Source of the DNA: Syntrophomonadaceae bacterium | GTDB lineage: Bacteria > Bacillota > Syntrophomonadia > Syntrophomonadales > DTU052 | Reading direction: 5' to 3' | NCBI GenBank assembly: GCA_012728655.1 | Contig: JAAYEQ010000060.1 | Span: 1 to 38,379, forward strand | Length of the DNA: 38,379 bases | Part shown: piece after piece, positions 24,258 to 34,613 of the stretch | Layout of the letters: each line of letters opens with the position of its first letter | Numbering within the stretch: position 1 is the stretch's first letter | The notes under the pieces: generated by a model | Databases searched by the model: none | What the model was told of the DNA's origin: nothing | Seen by the model: only the letters and a program-made list of their open reading frames with translations | Made by a program: the position numbers and the translations under genes

Positions 24258-25427
24258 TTGAATATACTATATTTCGACTGTTTTTCCGGGGTCAGCGGGG
24301 ACATGCTTTTGGGCGCGCTTGCGGCCCTAGGTGCTGATCTGTCCCTGGTGGAAAAGGAGCTAAATCAAATTCTGCCGCAACCGGTGGCACTGCAAGTCAA
24401 ACCGGTAGTAGTCCTGGGTATCGCGGCATCGGACGTCACGGTAGTAAACGCCACCTCAGCAGCCTTTACCGGAATCGATGAGCTCAAGAGTATTCTGGAA
24501 CACAGTCACCTGGCGGATGATGAAAAAGCAGCAGCCCTAAAGATTTTCACCCGATTGGCCGCAAGTGAGGCCCGGGTACACGGGGTCCCAATTGAAAAAG
24601 TGCATTTTCACGAACTGGGAACGGTTGATACCCTGGTTGATGTTATCGGTTTTCTCCTGGCTTTGCGGCAGTTGAATGTAAAAACGTTGTACTGTTCACC
24701 CCTGCCCATGCCGCGGGGGTTTTTGAATATGGCCCACGGTAAGTATCCGCTCCCGGCACCGGCTACGTTGGAACTTGTTAAAGGGTTACCCTGCTACGGA
24801 GTCGATGCCGATATCGAACTTGTAACTCCAACCGGTGCAGCCATCCTCGGCGCCTTGTGTCAGGGTTTCGGGGCTTTCCCTTCCATGACCATACGTGAGG
24901 TGGGTTATGGAGCCGGAAAGAGCAGGCGTTCTGACGTACCTAACCTGTTGAGAGCGGTCCTGGGAACCGAAGCGCAAACCCAGCTAAAGGATGAAGTAAT
25001 CGCGGTTATCGAAACCAATATCGACGATATGAGTCCCGAATACTTTTCCTATCTGTTTGAAAGGTTTTACGAAATGGAAGGGGCTCTCGACCTGTCGGTA
25101 CAGAGCATTGTTATGAAAAAAAACCGGCCCGGGTTTCAGGTAACCTGCCTGGTGCGACCTGATTGTATTCGCTCCTTCGCCGAACTGTTGCTGACAGAAA
25201 CTAGCACCCTGGGTGTTCGCTACCGTCTGGAGAGCAGGCTGGTTCAGCCCTGGCATATGGAGGAAGTAACGACACCCTGGGGCACGGCGGCGGTTAAGGT
25301 TTGGAAAACCCGGGATGGCTCGATTCGCATTGCCCCTGAATACGAATCATGCAGGGCGCTGGCGGTTCGTGCCGGCCTTCCCCTGTATCAGGTAGTTAAC
25401 CAGATTATCAGCACATATAATCGGTGA
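24258..25427 (+). CDS. larC: Nickel pincer cofactor biosynthesis protein LarC
   Basis: The 389-residue protein starts MNILYFDCFSGVSGDMLLGAL and has VHFHELGTVDTLVDVIGF, the LarC (formerly DUF111) pattern, and ETNIDDMSPEYFSYLFE later. LarC inserts nickel into the pincer cofactor made by LarB and LarE for LarA-type racemases. In some lactobacilli larC needs a frameshift; here both parts are in one uninterrupted frame. The start is TTG, 7 nt after GGAGGG. No larA, larB or larE is in the window, so partners must be elsewhere. Confidence 0.93.
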   Translation: MNILYFDCFSGVSGDMLLGALAALGADLSLVEKELNQILPQPVALQVKPVVVLGIAASDVTVVNATSAAFTGIDELKSILEHSHLADDEKAAALKIFTRLAASEARVHGVPIEKVHFHELGTVDTLVDVIGFLLALRQLNVKTLYCSPLPMPRGFLNMAHGKYPLPAPATLELVKGLPCYGVDADIELVTPTGAAILGALCQGFGAFPSMTIREVGYGAGKSRRSDVPNLLRAVLGTEAQTQLKDEVIAVIETNIDDMSPEYFSYLFERFYEMEGALDLSVQSIVMKKNRPGFQVTCLVRPDCIRSFAELLLTETSTLGVRYRLESRLVQPWHMEEVTTPWGTAAVKVWKTRDGSIRIAPEYESCRALAVRAGLPLYQVVNQIISTYNR

Positions 25428-25489
25428 CATTGCATTCCTGAAAATCGGGAACGGCATGCGATTTGGCGACAACGCGCCAAGATGTCAAA

Positions 25490-25525
25490 AGAAAAGCCCC
25501 GGAAACACGGTTCCTGAAGGCTAAC
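25490..25525 (-). terminator. Terminator of the cysteine desulfurase gene
   Basis: On the minus strand, just after the stop at 25537, an imperfect hairpin (AGCC/GGCT with an inner GGAAC/GTTTCC) is followed by TTTTCTTTT. The convergent larC gene ends 60 bp to the left, so it may also separate the two units. Confidence 0.6.
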
Positions 25526-25536
25526 GATCGGCATCT

Positions 25537-26682
25537 TTAATACTCGCGGATTATCTCATACAGTGCCGAGATTAATTGGTCAACCTCTTCATGGGTATTG
25601 AAAATGGAGAAACTAACCCGAACCAGGCCTTGTTCCAGCGTGCCCAGGGTTTTGTGCGCCAACGGAGCACAATGAAGACCGGTCCTAACCGCTATCCCGT
25701 ATACCTGATCAAGTATCAACCCAACATCGGAGGAATCAATCCCCTCTATATTAAAGCTGACTACCCCAACCCTGTCTTCCGGGTCCGGTGGGCCATAAAT
25801 ATTGATCCGGCTTATAGCTTCTATTTCTTCCATCAGATGCCGGGTTAGTTCCCGTTCATGAGCGGCTATTTTCTCCAAACCTGTTTCCCGGACGAATTCA
25901 ATTCCGGCTCCCAGGCCCGCAATGCCTACCGTATTCAGGGTTCCCGCTTCGTAACGATCGGGGATAATGTTCGGCATCTCCAGGTTTTCCGATTGGCTGC
26001 CGGTGCCTCCGTATTTGCGGGGCTCCAGCTCAATACCCGGACCCAAATACAGGACCCCGACTCCCGGGGGACCATACAACCCTTTATGACCGGGAAATGC
26101 CAACATGTCCGCCTCTGCTTGGAGCACGTTGACCGGTACTACGCCGGCAGTCTGTGAAGCATCAACCAGGAATCGGATGCCGGCTTTTCTGCACATTCTA
26201 CCTATTTCGACTATGGGCATGATCCCGCCGGTGACGTTTGAAGCATGCAAGATCGCTACCATCCGGGTGTTCTTTTTAATCGCGCGGGCAACATCCTCAG
26301 GGGTAATCATACCCCATTGGTCGGCCTCGACCACCCCCAATTCCACCCCGGTGCGCTTTAAATAATAGGCAGCCCTGGCTACCGCATTGTGCTCCATGCT
26401 GGTAATAACCAGGTGATCACCGGGGCGCAGCCCTCCGAGCAGGGCGAGGTTGAGCGCTTCGGTCGCACTGGATGTGAAAATGATTTCTTCGGGTTTACCG
26501 GCACCTATAAACCTGCATATCTGGTCTCGAACCTCAAGAACCATCCTCCCGGCTTCCAATGCCATCTGGTGGCCTCCGCGTCCGGGATTCGCTGAACAGC
26601 GCTGCAAGAAATCTGCCATCGTCTGCAGTACCCGAGGCGGTTTGGGGTAGCTGGTGGCGGCATTGTCAAAGTAAATAACCAC
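25537..26682 (-). CDS. Class V aminotransferase, cysteine desulfurase family (EF2568 type)
   Basis: The 381-residue PLP protein begins VIYFDNAATSYPKPP, has FPGHKGLYGPPGVGVLY with the PLP lysine, and VRTGLHCAPLAHKTLGT with the catalytic cysteine. This pattern is that of the EF2568-type cysteine desulfurase family, distinct from IscS and SufS. Such proteins often co-occur with selD and yedF and are proposed to supply sulfur or selenium. The ORF is open to 26709, but the GTG at 26682 lies 9 nt after GGGAGG and gives the family-length N-terminus. It stands alone between the parS region and convergent larC. Confidence 0.9.
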   Translation of the reverse strand: MVIYFDNAATSYPKPPRVLQTMADFLQRCSANPGRGGHQMALEAGRMVLEVRDQICRFIGAGKPEEIIFTSSATEALNLALLGGLRPGDHLVITSMEHNAVARAAYYLKRTGVELGVVEADQWGMITPEDVARAIKKNTRMVAILHASNVTGGIMPIVEIGRMCRKAGIRFLVDASQTAGVVPVNVLQAEADMLAFPGHKGLYGPPGVGVLYLGPGIELEPRKYGGTGSQSENLEMPNIIPDRYEAGTLNTVGIAGLGAGIEFVRETGLEKIAAHERELTRHLMEEIEAISRINIYGPPDPEDRVGVVSFNIEGIDSSDVGLILDQVYGIAVRTGLHCAPLAHKTLGTLEQGLVRVSFSIFNTHEEVDQLISALYEIIREY

Positions 26683-26830
26683 AATCTTTATCCTCCCATG
26701 CATCCGCACTTGTTTTCAAATCACGTACGATTAAAAAATCAGGCCGTCATTCAATGATGCTTTTGGTCATACACAGTTGGCACATTCTGAAATCAGCCTC
26801 GAATCCTTTATATGATAGTAGCATTTCCCG

Positions 26831-26846
26831 TGTTTCACGTGAAACA
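26831..26846. promoter_or_regulatory. parS centromere site 1
   Basis: The sequence TGTTTCACGTGAAACA is an exact 16-bp match to the ParB-binding palindrome of bacterial chromosomes. The parB gene lies nearby. Confidence 0.95.
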
Positions 26847-27580
26847 ATTCAACCCTCCAAATCTCGCGGAACGGTAATGTTATATCCTCGTATAAAATCG
26901 CCATAATCGGCAAAGTCAACCTTGATAATCTTTCGAAACGTTCAATTTTCCGGCGTAAGTATTTATAATTATCCTTTCTGCAATAGCATATGATTCTAAC
27001 GGATGCGGGTAATTTAAGTCAACGCCTCAGCTACGGAACCGTTGGTTACCTGCGCGTGAATGAAAATGGCCGTCGGAGGAGGTTGGAGTTGATACGTCGA
27101 TTCCTATTCCGGAGCTACAATACTAAGCTCGGTTTCACGAAAACCGAAAACACTATCCGGGACACAAAACATCATTAAGGGGTTAAACCCATACTTTTTA
27201 ACAACGGATGTCCGGTAAAGTTCCAGGCAGGCTGCCACTGGTCTCAATACTTGAAATCAAGAAGAGGTAAGCAGGACATGGATCAGATCATACATCAATT
27301 GAACCCAAGCTTCTTGAACAATGAAAACTTACGTTGAATCGTCTCTTCTTCTGAAATAGGAAAAGTGTTTGCCGCCTATCGGTCTGGGTTTGAATTGTCT
27401 GCAGGTTTGTCTTCCGTATTATTGTTGGATTGAAGTTGTTTTTTACTGCAATCGGCCGGGAATTGCCGCTCGTGCCTGATACGTCTGAGGTTGGGGAGTA
27501 ACGCTCTCCATTAATAATTACTGTTTTGGCTCTCCAAAACCCGTCGGTTCATGGAGCTTCTAAGCCCACCAGATTCAAAA

Positions 27581-27596
27581 AGTTTCACGTGAAACA
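27581..27596. promoter_or_regulatory. parS centromere site 2
   Basis: AGTTTCACGTGAAACA differs from the 16-bp parS consensus only in its first base. It lies 4 bp downstream of the parB stop. Confidence 0.92.
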
Positions 27597-27600
27597 TTCT

Positions 27601-28437
27601 TTACAGCAGCCCCAAAACCTCCATTATCCGGTTAAGTTCCTCATCATCGTTAAAATGTACCTCTATTTTCCCTCCCTTTTTCTGTTTGATCACCTTTACC
27701 CGGGTGTTCAGCAATTCTTCAAACTTGTGTTCAACCATGAGGAGGTTGGGATCCTTCTTTTTTCCATCACCCTTACTGGTTGTTCGTTCCCTGGCGCCCG
27801 CATCTTCAGTATCCCTAACGGTCATTCCCTGCTGTATAATCTTTTGGGCAAGGGCCACCTGTTGTTCTGTCTCTTTAAGGGCAAGAATTGCTCGAGCATG
27901 GCCGGCGGTGAGTTGACCTGTCTTTACCAATTCCTTTACTTCCGCAGGCAGGTTTAGCAATCGAACGGTATTGGCTACATAGGCACGGCTTTTTCCTATT
28001 TTGCGGGCCAGTTCCTCCTGAGTGTAGCCAAACCGGTCCATCATCTCCCGATACGCGGCGGCCTCGTCAACGGGGTTGAGGTTTTCCCGCTGCAGGTTTT
28101 CAATCAATGCCGCCTCCCATGTCTCGGGTTCCTCCATTTCCCTTATGACCACCGGCACCTTCTTCAATCCGGCCAGTACCGCAGCTCGCAGACGGCGTTC
28201 TCCAGCGACCAATTCATATTTCCCGTTATCAAGCGGGCGTACCAGCAAGGGCTGGAGAACCCCATGCTGTCTTATAGAATCTGCCATTTCCTTAATGGTT
28301 TCGTCATTAAACACCTGGCGTGGTTGATTATCTCTAACTACTATTTCCTCCAGGCTGATTTCGTTACCGGGTTCGCCCAGGCTCTCACCGCTTGAAAACA
28401 GAGCATCCAAACCCTTCCCCAAAACACGTTTACTCAC
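27601..28437 (-). CDS. parB: Chromosome-partitioning protein ParB (Spo0J)
   Basis: The 278-residue protein starts SKRVLGKGLDALF, then has the CTPase region with GERRLRAAVLAGLKKVPVVIRE and ENLQRENLNPVDEAAAY, and the helix-turn-helix region (YTQEELARKIGKSRAYVANTVRLLNLP). It binds parS and slides as a clamp to load condensin near the origin. The GTG at 28437 overlaps the parA stop and gives the family N-terminus; the longer ORF to 28533 is rejected. Two parS sites lie just downstream. Confidence 0.97.
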   Translation of the reverse strand: MSKRVLGKGLDALFSSGESLGEPGNEISLEEIVVRDNQPRQVFNDETIKEMADSIRQHGVLQPLLVRPLDNGKYELVAGERRLRAAVLAGLKKVPVVIREMEEPETWEAALIENLQRENLNPVDEAAAYREMMDRFGYTQEELARKIGKSRAYVANTVRLLNLPAEVKELVKTGQLTAGHARAILALKETEQQVALAQKIIQQGMTVRDTEDAGARERTTSKGDGKKKDPNLLMVEHKFEELLNTRVKVIKQKKGGKIEVHFNDDEELNRIMEVLGLL

Positions 28438-29194
28438 GTTCCAACACTTCCCTGGCCAATTCTTGGTATACCTCCGCTCCCTTTGATTTTGGATCGTATA
28501 ATACGATGGGCTTACCGAAACTGGGAGCCTCACTTAATCGAACATTCCGCGGTATTATTGTTCGGTACAGTTCTTTTTTGAAATGACGTTTTACTTCGTC
28601 AACTACCTGTATTGACAAATTGGTGCGGCCATCGAACATGGTTAAAAGAATGCCCTCGATTTTCAATTCCGGGTTCAGCCTTCTCCTGATTAAGAATATG
28701 GTGTGCATGAGTTGGCTTAACCCCTCAAGCGCATAGTATTCGCACTGGATAGGAATCAAAACAGAATCGGCGGCGCACAGGGCATTGACGGTGGCAAGTC
28801 CCAGAGACGGGGGGCAGTCAATGATTATGTAGTCATAATTATCGTGCAGGGGGTCGATTTTTTCCTTTAAGCGGGTTTCCCGCTTTTCCAATGTCGCCAG
28901 CTCCACCTCGGCACCAGCCAACTGTATGGTAGCGGGAATCAAATCAAGATTACGAATGCCGGTATGAATTATCGCTTCCTGTGGGTCAACCCCTCTTATA
29001 AGTATATCGTAAATGCATGTTTTCAACCGGGACCGGTCTACGCCCAATCCGCTGCTGCAGTTGCCCTGGGGATCAATATCAACCAGCAGTACGCGTTTTC
29101 CCAACATTGCCAGACAGCAACCGAGATTTATCGCGGTGGTGGTCTTACCAACGCCCCCTTTTTGATTGGCAACCGCCATCACTTTCGCCGCCAT
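28430..29194 (-). CDS. parA: Chromosome-partitioning ATPase ParA (Soj)
   Basis: The 254-residue protein has the deviant Walker A NQKGGVGKTTTAINLG, VDIDPQGNCSSGLG and YIIIDCPPSLG. It is a nucleoid-binding ATPase that works with ParB in origin segregation and, in sporeformers, affects DnaA activity. The start has AGAGGTG a few bases before the ATG. The 3' end overlaps parB, so the pair is translationally coupled. Confidence 0.98.
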   Translation of the reverse strand: MAAKVMAVANQKGGVGKTTTAINLGCCLAMLGKRVLLVDIDPQGNCSSGLGVDRSRLKTCIYDILIRGVDPQEAIIHTGIRNLDLIPATIQLAGAEVELATLEKRETRLKEKIDPLHDNYDYIIIDCPPSLGLATVNALCAADSVLIPIQCEYYALEGLSQLMHTIFLIRRRLNPELKIEGILLTMFDGRTNLSIQVVDEVKRHFKKELYRTIIPRNVRLSEAPSFGKPIVLYDPKSKGAEVYQELAREVLERE

Positions 29195-29572
29195 CGTGCA
29201 CCTCTTTATTGGTCCTTTAATTTCATAATTCTATTCCCCGATTACTTCTCCTTCCAAAACTAAACCATATTCTTCATCATGAATCAACGATAAAGCTCCG
29301 GAATAGCTCTCTGCTGGTCCCTACGCATATCTTTTTAGGTTATTCTTATTCAGTGCCATTATATAAATAAACCTTACTAACCCAGTTTGGTGACATTGTT
29401 CGACATTTATTGACTCCTGCCTTTTACTCTTTTCTGCTGTCCGGGGACTCCATTGTTTTCCCATCGCAATTTTCGAGCTTCATTCACCAAGCCAAACATT
29501 TTGCTGGCGTTTTCCCTGGGAATTGTTGCATAATGATTAGCAAATAGCTTAACTGGGGAAGGAGTATACCAC
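29195..29572. other. 378-bp divergent intergenic region between parA and the chemoreceptor gene
   Basis: No gene is supported here. It should carry the promoters for parA (minus) and the chemoreceptor (plus), but I found no strong -35/-10 pair. A GGAAGGAG ribosome binding site for the chemoreceptor lies at its right end. Confidence 0.55.
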
Positions 29573-31894
29573 ATGATAAAGACTTTGCGCGGCAGGATTC
29601 TCTTATCTGCTGGTATTGCTCTATTGTGTATGCAGCTGGTGCTTGTCGCCGTCCTCCTATGGTTTGGGGATGTTGAGCGTGACCTCCTGGGATCTTTGGA
29701 ACGCGAACGGCTCTCCAACCTAATTCCCGCAATAGATTACGCCTTGGAGGAACAGTTAAAAACCGCCCGAATTGCGGCGGAGAGTGTAGTCGGAAACCCG
29801 GAGCTTTTACAAGCGCTTGCCGCCGGGGATCGGGATCGGTTACTGGAATTATGTCTTCCTATATATGAGGGCATAAGCAATGTTTTTTACGTATCTCAGT
29901 TCGGCTTCGTTGATGAAAACCTGCATTCATTTTTACTGCTGCACAACCCCGAGCAGTTTGGAGATGATATGTCCAATCGCCCCGCTTTAAACAAAGCCCG
30001 TGACACGGGTCAACCTGTTGTCGGGCTGGAGGAAGGTTCAACCGGCTTTGGTTTCAGGGCTGTAATCCCATTATTCGACGACCAGGATCAGTTTATCGGT
30101 GCGTTTGAGTACGGTTTTGATTTGGGAGATAAGTTTGTTAAAGCCCTGCGACGGCTTACTAATGCCGAAATCTTTTTGTACAAGCTTGACGCAAGTGAAA
30201 GCACTCTGCTTGCAGGATCCTTGGCTGAAGATGAGTTCCCAGTTGAGTCCACCACAATCGAACAAGCCGTGAACACTCGTAACCCTTATAAAGTATATAC
30301 GGACCGGGGAGGGGTTGTTGTCTATCCTCTGGTCGACATAAACGGTGAAGCTCATGGGTTTATCAAGTCGGTACAAATCAGCAATATTGTAACCACGATG
30401 AACCAGGCCTTGTCCCGAGCATTAATCCTGTCCATGATACCCTGGCTTCTGTGTTTGCTTGTTATCTTCGTGGGGGTAACCCGGAGTCTGCGTCCCCTTA
30501 AAACGGTGGTTGATGGGCTGGAACGGATGAAACTGCAGGGGTTTTCCTCCAGTCTCCCCGTCGCATCTACGGGCTATGAGATCGGCAAAGTACTAAATTC
30601 ATTGCAGGAACTTTCAGATATGCTGAACAGAGACATGCAAGCCTCGCAGGAAAGAAGCCTCGAATCAGCCAAATCGCTTGCCAAACTGAGCAGCGAAGTC
30701 GAGACCGCGAAAGAAGCTGTTTCTTCGGTGGTAGTTACTGCGGACAACTTCTCCGAGAAGTTTAATCAGGTTGTAGAAAGCACACGTCAGGCTTCGGCCG
30801 CCTTGAATGATATAGCCAAAGGCACCGAGGACATTGCCGTCTCAGCCGGCTCCGCAGCCGAGAGCAGCAATCAAACCAATCAGAAAGCTTTGGAAACCAG
30901 CGATAAAGCCAACCGTGTAAGTATCGATATAAACCGTATGATTCAGGCCAGCCAGGAGGCTGTTGAAAAAGTAGCCACCATGCAAAACCTGTCCAACGAG
31001 ATCGGTACCATATTGGAAGTAATAATGGCGGTAGCGGAAGAAACCAATCTTTTGGCCTTAAATGCTGCTATTGAGGCGGCTCGAGCCGGTGACCAGGGTC
31101 GCGGATTTGCCGTGGTGGCCGAGGAGATCAGAAAGCTGTCAGAAAATACCAAGGAATCCACCCATTCCATCGGAACCCTGATCGACCATATCAGCACCAG
31201 CACCAACCATGTTGTCGCCGCCATTCACAATATTGATGAAGCGACCAGTTCCAGCGCCAAACTGATCAACGAAATCTTGAACGATATTCATGATATGGCC
31301 TACAAGATTGGAGAAATCAATACCCAGATTGAAAATATCGCGGCCGCTTCCCAGGAGCAAACTGCAGCCACCCAGGAGATATCGGCGTCAATGAGCGAAA
31401 TTGAAGAATTCGGCCTGTTGGCTTTGGATGCGCTGCAGAGCTTGGAAGCAAGAATCCGGCAGTTGCAAGAGTTTATACAGCACACCGAAGATACGCTAAT
31501 CGAGACCAGGGACATTTCTCAACGCTGGAGCTATTACGAGTTGAGACATAATCTTAACCAACGTCGCGCCGAACACGAAGCCTGGGTGGCCCGGGCGCGT
31601 CGATTCGAGTCTGTAGAATTTGACCCGACCAAGTGCAAATTCGGCCAGTTCTACTACAACTATCGCCCCAACCATCCGAAACTGCTTGAGGTATACCGCA
31701 AATTCGAGGAACCACATCGCCGGCTTCATCAGGCGGGTCACCGCGCCATTACTCTGCACCAGGCCGGTCATTTGGAGGAGGCGGCAGAAGCCATGCAGGC
31801 TGTGGAGGTCGAATACCAGAATATCAAGGCGGTCTTTGAAGAGTTCTATCAGGTTATGGAACAGCTATTCCTGGAGGGTACGTACATTTTCTAA
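29573..31894 (+). CDS. Methyl-accepting chemotaxis protein with C-terminal zinc-binding CZB domain
   Basis: The 773-residue receptor has a membrane segment at about 8-31, an extracytoplasmic sensor region (about 35-275) that looks Cache-like, and a second membrane segment near 281-305. A long signalling coiled coil follows, with its tip [28 protein letters not shown] at about 488-515. After the signalling domain it continues into a CZB domain: H in AEHEAW (about 667), C in [10 protein letters not shown] (about 686), and H residues in [11 protein letters not shown] (about 712-720), the pattern of zinc-bound sensors. It may thus sense both an outside ligand and cytoplasmic zinc or redox state. 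It stands alone, inverted relative to the conserved block around it. Confidence 0.93.
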   Translation: MIKTLRGRILLSAGIALLCMQLVLVAVLLWFGDVERDLLGSLERERLSNLIPAIDYALEEQLKTARIAAESVVGNPELLQALAAGDRDRLLELCLPIYEGISNVFYVSQFGFVDENLHSFLLLHNPEQFGDDMSNRPALNKARDTGQPVVGLEEGSTGFGFRAVIPLFDDQDQFIGAFEYGFDLGDKFVKALRRLTNAEIFLYKLDASESTLLAGSLAEDEFPVESTTIEQAVNTRNPYKVYTDRGGVVVYPLVDINGEAHGFIKSVQISNIVTTMNQALSRALILSMIPWLLCLLVIFVGVTRSLRPLKTVVDGLERMKLQGFSSSLPVASTGYEIGKVLNSLQELSDMLNRDMQASQERSLESAKSLAKLSSEVETAKEAVSSVVVTADNFSEKFNQVVESTRQASAALNDIAKGTEDIAVSAGSAAESSNQTNQKALETSDKANRVSIDINRMIQASQEAVEKVATMQNLSNEIGTILEVIMAVAEETNLLALNAAIEAARAGDQGRGFAVVAEEIRKLSENTKESTHSIGTLIDHISTSTNHVVAAIHNIDEATSSSAKLINEILNDIHDMAYKIGEINTQIENIAAASQEQTAATQEISASMSEIEEFGLLALDALQSLEARIRQLQEFIQHTEDTLIETRDISQRWSYYELRHNLNQRRAEHEAWVARARRFESVEFDPTKCKFGQFYYNYRPNHPKLLEVYRKFEEPHRRLHQAGHRAITLHQAGHLEEAAEAMQAVEVEYQNIKAVFEEFYQVMEQLFLEGTYIF

Positions 31895-31895
31895 A

Positions 31896-31935
31896 AGAAG
31901 GTGAGCAGGATTACGACCTTCTCTCTTTCCCTTGA
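31896..31935 (+). terminator. Probable terminator of the chemoreceptor gene
   Basis: Directly after the stop, AGAAGGT pairs with ACCTTCT (7 bp, 13-nt loop) and a pyrimidine-rich CTCTTTCCCTT follows. The T-run is interrupted, so the strength is uncertain. Confidence 0.5.
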
Positions 31936-32077
31936 TTCCGCACGGAACAAGTTCATATTTTTCTTTTTAAATTCATGGAAGTTGGCCCTCATTAACAGGA
32001 CCCCAATGCGAACCCATAGTTAAAGCGTCGTTATTTCTTTTTAATTAACGGCCGTACTTCCATTCGCTACCGTTTTC

Positions 32078-32713
32078 TTATAACGGCCTCTTTTTGGCCA
32101 ATCCACCTCTCCGGGGATACTGGGGAGGACTTTCTTTCACCTTTTTCACCACAACAATGAATCTCTTTTTGCCCCCAATTTCATAATCCGCTACCTGTAT
32201 TACTTCTCCGCCCAATATCTCCAGGGCCCTTTGGCTCTTTTCTATCTCCTCGCCGGCCCTGATCCCTTTCCAGGCTGCCAGCAGCCCGTTTACCCTGAGG
32301 ACCGGGATCCCCCACTCCAGTATTACCGGCAATTCAGCCACCGCACGACAGGTGACCATATCAAAACAGCCTCGGAAATCGCTGTTTTTCCCAAGTTCCT
32401 CGATACGGGCCCTGATCACTTCCGCATTTTTCAAACCCAACTTTAAAACGAGGTCCTTCAAGAACATGCTTTTCTTTAAGTCTGATTCCACCAGGACAAA
32501 GTTGCTTCCCGGTTCGCTGATTGCCAGGGGAATAGCCGGGAAGCCCTGGCCGCTGCCAATATCCAAAATCCGGAGTCCCTTCAGGTCGATAACATTTCTC
32601 AAATACTCGCTGTCCTCAACATGTTCCCTTATTTCCTCTTCCGTGGCCTGCCGGCTGATCAGATTTTGCTTCTTGTTTTCTTCCAGCAGTTCCCGTATAT
32701 AATCATTGATCAT
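32078..32713 (-). CDS. rsmG: 16S rRNA (guanine-N7) methyltransferase RsmG
   Basis: The 211-residue protein has the SAM-binding motif [19 protein letters not shown], then [14 protein letters not shown] and [16 protein letters not shown], all typical of RsmG (GidB). It methylates G527 of 16S rRNA. It overlaps the mnmG 3' end by about 11 nt, the usual arrangement in this block. The C-terminal tail is slightly extended and basic ([14 protein letters not shown]). Confidence 0.96.
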   Translation of the reverse strand: MINDYIRELLEENKKQNLISRQATEEEIREHVEDSEYLRNVIDLKGLRILDIGSGQGFPAIPLAISEPGSNFVLVESDLKKSMFLKDLVLKLGLKNAEVIRARIEELGKNSDFRGCFDMVTCRAVAELPVILEWGIPVLRVNGLLAAWKGIRAGEEIEKSQRALEILGGEVIQVADYEIGGKKRFIVVVKKVKESPPQYPRRGGLAKKRPL

Positions 32714-34604
32714 GGTTTTCTCGGCCTTGCCTTCTCAGTTTCTCCAGGTGTATCAGCAATACATTGATATCGGCCGGTGTTACCCCTGAGATCCGGGATG
32801 CCTGTCCCACCGATGAGGGTTTAATCCGCATCAATTTATACTTTCCTTCCTGGGAAAGACCCGTAATCTCATTGTAATTTAAATCCTCTGAAAGTTTCTT
32901 ATCCTCCAGGGTCTCAAACCTTCGTACCTGCTCGTTCTGCTTCTTGATGTACCCTTCATACTTGCACTGAATCTCGACCTGTTCCAAAACCTCTTCATCA
33001 TAGGCGTTTTCCAGCTCGCCGCTGTTAATGATATCCTCCAGGGATATCTCCGGCCGCCGCAGGAGCTGCCATAGGCTGGTATTGTTCCGCAGTTCCTTGG
33101 TTCCCTTCTCCTTTAGCATCATATTTATTGCCCTGTTATCGGGGGTAACCGCCGTATCATTCAAGATTTTAATTAATTCTTCCATTTCCTTTTTCTTCTT
33201 TTCCACCTGGGCGTACCTGGCCTCACTTGCCAATCCCAGTTTGTATCCCTTCTCGGTCAGGCGCAGGTCGGCATTATCCTGCCTCAGAATCAAGCGGTAC
33301 TCCGCAGAAGAGGTTAGCAACCGGTAGGGTTCGTCAATGCCTTTGGTTACCAGGTCATCAATCAGAACTCCGATATAGGCCTCACTGCGTTTCAGAATAA
33401 AGGGTTCCTTTTCCTTAACGAACAATGCCGCATTTATTCCCGCAATCAAGCCTTGAGCCGCCGCTTCTTCATACCCGGAAGTACCGTTAATCTGACCGGC
33501 GGTAAACAATCCCTTTACTCCCTTGCATTCCAGGGTCAGCTTTAGCTGGGACGGTATGACGTAATCGTATTCAATAGCGTAGCCGGTCCTGATGATGCGC
33601 GCATTTTCCAACCCCGCAATGCTGTGCAGAACCTCATACTGTATGTCCTCGGGTAAGCTGGTGTTCATGCCCTGTACATAGAATTCATTAACCCGCTTGC
33701 CCTCCGGTTCCAAAAATATCTGATGTGAATCCTTATCCGCAAACCTTACCACCTTATCCTCAAACGACGGGCAATGCCTGGGCCCTATTCCCTTGATTAC
33801 CCCGGAATAGAGCGGAGAACGGTGGAGATTATCCAGCACAATATTGTGGGTAGTCCGGTTGCTGTGGGTTAACCAGCAAGATATCTGCGGCTTTAAAACC
33901 CGGGGACTCATATAGGAAAACTTCAGGATCCGATTGTCACCCGGCTGTTCTATCATCTTGGAAAAGTCCAGGGTGCGGCCGTCAACCCGGGGAGGGGTCC
34001 CGGTTTTAAACCGTCCCATGACCAAGCCCAGGTCCTTGAGGCTATCCGACAATCTCCTCGCCGGAAACTGCCCGTTGGGCGCACCCTCATAGGTCAGCTC
34101 CCCGATTATTATCCTGGATTTGAGATAAGTACCCGTGGTCACAACCAGGCTCCTGGTCCCAAACCTGGCCCCGGTGCGGGTAATAACTCCTGAAACGGCT
34201 CCGTTTTTGGTCTCGATCTCTTCAACTTCTGCCTGAACCACTTCAAGGTTTTCCTGTTTCAACAATGTTGCGGTCATTTCTTCCTGGTATTCTCTCTTGT
34301 CGGCCTGGGCGCGAAGAGCCCTCACCGCCGCTCCCTTTCCGGTGTTAAGCATCCGCATTTGAATACTCGCCTTATCGATGTTCAGTCCCATTTCTCCGCC
34401 CAGGGCATCAATCTCCCTGACCAACTGGGCCTTGGCCGGTCCGCCGATAGAAGGGTTGCAGGGCATCAAAGCAATATTGTCCATACTAAGAGTGATAAGC
34501 AGGGTGGAGCAACCCATGCGCGCCGCCGCCAGCGCGGCTTCGCAACCCGCATGTCCTGCCCCTACAACGATCACATCAAAATCACCGGCTCGGTAGTATT
34601 TCAT
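32703..34604 (-). CDS. mnmG: tRNA uridine-5-carboxymethylaminomethyl modification enzyme MnmG
   Basis: The 633-residue FAD enzyme has the dinucleotide-binding motif [44 protein letters not shown] and [20 protein letters not shown]. With MnmE it modifies the wobble uridine of certain tRNAs. The length is as expected. It lies 9 nt after mnmE, so both partners are made from one message. Confidence 0.98.
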   Translation of the reverse strand: MKYYRAGDFDVIVVGAGHAGCEAALAAARMGCSTLLITLSMDNIALMPCNPSIGGPAKAQLVREIDALGGEMGLNIDKASIQMRMLNTGKGAAVRALRAQADKREYQEEMTATLLKQENLEVVQAEVEEIETKNGAVSGVITRTGARFGTRSLVVTTGTYLKSRIIIGELTYEGAPNGQFPARRLSDSLKDLGLVMGRFKTGTPPRVDGRTLDFSKMIEQPGDNRILKFSYMSPRVLKPQISCWLTHSNRTTHNIVLDNLHRSPLYSGVIKGIGPRHCPSFEDKVVRFADKDSHQIFLEPEGKRVNEFYVQGMNTSLPEDIQYEVLHSIAGLENARIIRTGYAIEYDYVIPSQLKLTLECKGVKGLFTAGQINGTSGYEEAAAQGLIAGINAALFVKEKEPFILKRSEAYIGVLIDDLVTKGIDEPYRLLTSSAEYRLILRQDNADLRLTEKGYKLGLASEARYAQVEKKKKEMEELIKILNDTAVTPDNRAINMMLKEKGTKELRNNTSLWQLLRRPEISLEDIINSGELENAYDEEVLEQVEIQCKYEGYIKKQNEQVRRFETLEDKKLSEDLNYNEITGLSQEGKYKLMRIKPSSVGQASRISGVTPADINVLLIHLEKLRRQGRENHDQ

Positions 34605-34613
34605 CTTCTCCCC

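Larger units (their letters stand above)
26710..27600. other. 890-bp intergenic region between parB and the desulfurase
   Basis: No convincing gene is present: the open frames are short and lack ribosome binding sites. The region is richer in A+T than its neighbours and holds two parS sites, one near each end, plus a weak inverted repeat CGGTTT/AAACCG around 27130. No cluster of consensus DnaA boxes was seen, so I do not call it oriC. Confidence 0.7.

Noticed and set aside
26990-27178. 62-codon plus-strand frame in the parS region
   Set aside because: It has no ribosome binding site, unusual composition and no recognisable family pattern.
26710-27600. Replication origin in the parS region
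   Set aside because: No cluster of TTATCCACA-type DnaA boxes was found; the origin is more likely to the right of rpmH.
29510-29545. Sigma-54-like promoter before the chemoreceptor gene
   Set aside because: GG and GC elements are present but their spacing is 8, not the required 10.
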